Below are positions 63,161 to 64,000 of a stretch of 64,000 bases of DNA, piece by piece. This DNA comes from Paralvinella palmiformis (lineage: Eukaryota; Annelida; Polychaeta; Terebellida; Alvinellidae). Location: NCBI GenBank assembly GCA_025642065.1, contig JAODUP010000070.1, positions 474,001-538,000 of the forward strand, written 5' to 3'. Within the stretch, counting starts at the first letter, position 1; every line of letters starts with the position of its first letter. The translations under genes and the position numbers were made by a program. The notes under the pieces are model-generated. The model was not told where the DNA came from. It ran no database searches and saw nothing but the letters and a program-made list of their open reading frames with translations.

Positions 63161-64000
63161 CGTCAACATGGGGCTTCTGTCAGCTAATATATGGGGAACC
63201 TAACAAAAAACGTCAACATGGGGCTTCTGTCAGCTAATATATGGGGAACCTCACAGAAAACGTCACCATGGGGCTTCTGTCAGCTAATATATGGGGAACC
63301 TCACAGAAAACGTCAACATGGGGCTTCTGTCAGCTAATATATGGGGAACCTAACAAAAAACGTCAATGTGGGACTTCTGTCAGCTAATATATGGGGAACC
63401 TAACAAAAAACGTCAACATGGGGCTTCTGTCAGCTAATATATGGGGAACCTAACAAAAAACGTCAACATGGGGCTTCTGTCAGCTAATATATGGGGAACC
63501 TCACAGAAAACGTCACCATGGGGCTTCTGTCAGCTAATATATGGGGAACCTCACAAAAAACGTCAACATGGGGCTTCTGTCAGCTAATATATGGGGAACC
63601 TAACAAAAAACGTCAATGTGGGCTTCTGTCAGCTAATATATGGGGAACCTAACAAAAAACGTCAACATGGGGCTTCTGTCAGCTAATATATGGGGAACCT
63701 AACAAAAAACGTCAACATGGGGCTTCTGTCAGCTAATATATGGGGAACCTCACAGAAAACGTCAATGTGGGGCTTCTGTCAGCTAATATATGGGGAACCT
63801 AACAAAAAACGTCAATGTGGGGCTTCTGTCAGCTAATATATGGGGAACCTAACAAAAAACGTCAACATGGGGCTTCTGTCAGCTAATATATGGGGAACCT
63901 AACAAAAAACGTCAACGTGGGGCTTATGTCAGCTAATATATGGGGAACCTAACAAAAAACGTCAACATGGGGCTTATGTCAGCTAATATATGGGGAACCT
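63161..64000. repeat. 50-bp satellite with 250-bp higher-order repeat, running off the window
   Basis: Seventeen copies of a 50-bp unit (one copy 49 bp), starting CGTCAACATGGGGCTTCTGT and including CAGCTAATATATGGGGAACC. Unit variants (AACATG, ACCATG, AATGTG; TAAC or TCACAG ends) recur in the same order of five at 63161-63410 and 63411-63659, so a 250-bp higher-order unit is visible. Identity is very high. The true length is unknown because the array continues past base 64000. Confidence 0.95.

Noticed and set aside
63161..64000. CRISPR-like regular repeats
   Set aside because: Units are directly adjacent with no unique spacers and the window is eukaryotic, so it is a satellite.

Overview
This 64 kb window is AT-rich animal nuclear DNA with small spliced exons, long introns and a heavy load of decayed transposons, short tRNA-derived SINEs and microsatellites. 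The style (many CR1-like retrotransposon tails ending in ATT repeats, a 2A/PHD-finger LINE, tRNA-SINEs with ATC tails, hAT, MULE and Tigger fossils) suggests a marine lophotrochozoan, most likely a mollusc. That assignment is inference, not something read directly.

Three host genes are supported. (1) Plus strand from base 1: the 3' part of a PDZ-domain protein gene, exons at 1-60, 310-403, 1872-1981 and 7534-7589, with a probable last exon from 10928. (2) Minus strand 18534-14217: SKP1, the SCF ubiquitin-ligase adaptor, complete in four coding exons (162 aa) apart from a +1 base in exon 3. (3) Plus strand 39027-54755: a steroid/3-ketoacyl-CoA reductase of the HSD17B12 type, complete in ten coding exons (319 aa) apart from a +1 base in exon 1, with a second, mutually exclusive terminal exon at 54149-54280. 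A damaged copy of that second exon lies at 29083-29290.

Between SKP1 and HSD17B12 (about 18.5-39 kb) lies a nest of mobile elements. Three elements have inverted ends built from short iterated units: 24.43-26.41 kb (16-bp units), 30.96-38.70 kb (15-bp units) and, inside the latter, 33.14-33.80 kb (15-16-bp units). The 7.7 kb element carries a degenerate viroplasmin/RNase H1-N-like reading frame. It has also been hit by a 4.3 kb LINE (34067-38361) flanked by 146-bp direct repeats. The LINE has a 2A-like peptide, a PHD finger, an APE-type endonuclease and a reverse transcriptase whose active site is broken. Its host block ends about 220 bp before the HSD17B12 start codon.

The right end (55-64 kb) holds no recognised host gene. 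It contains an inverted-repeat element, dispersed repeats, an unassigned 119-codon reading frame, a MULE transposase fossil, a BED-finger hAT remnant, and at the very edge a 50-bp satellite with a 250-bp higher-order repeat that runs off the window.
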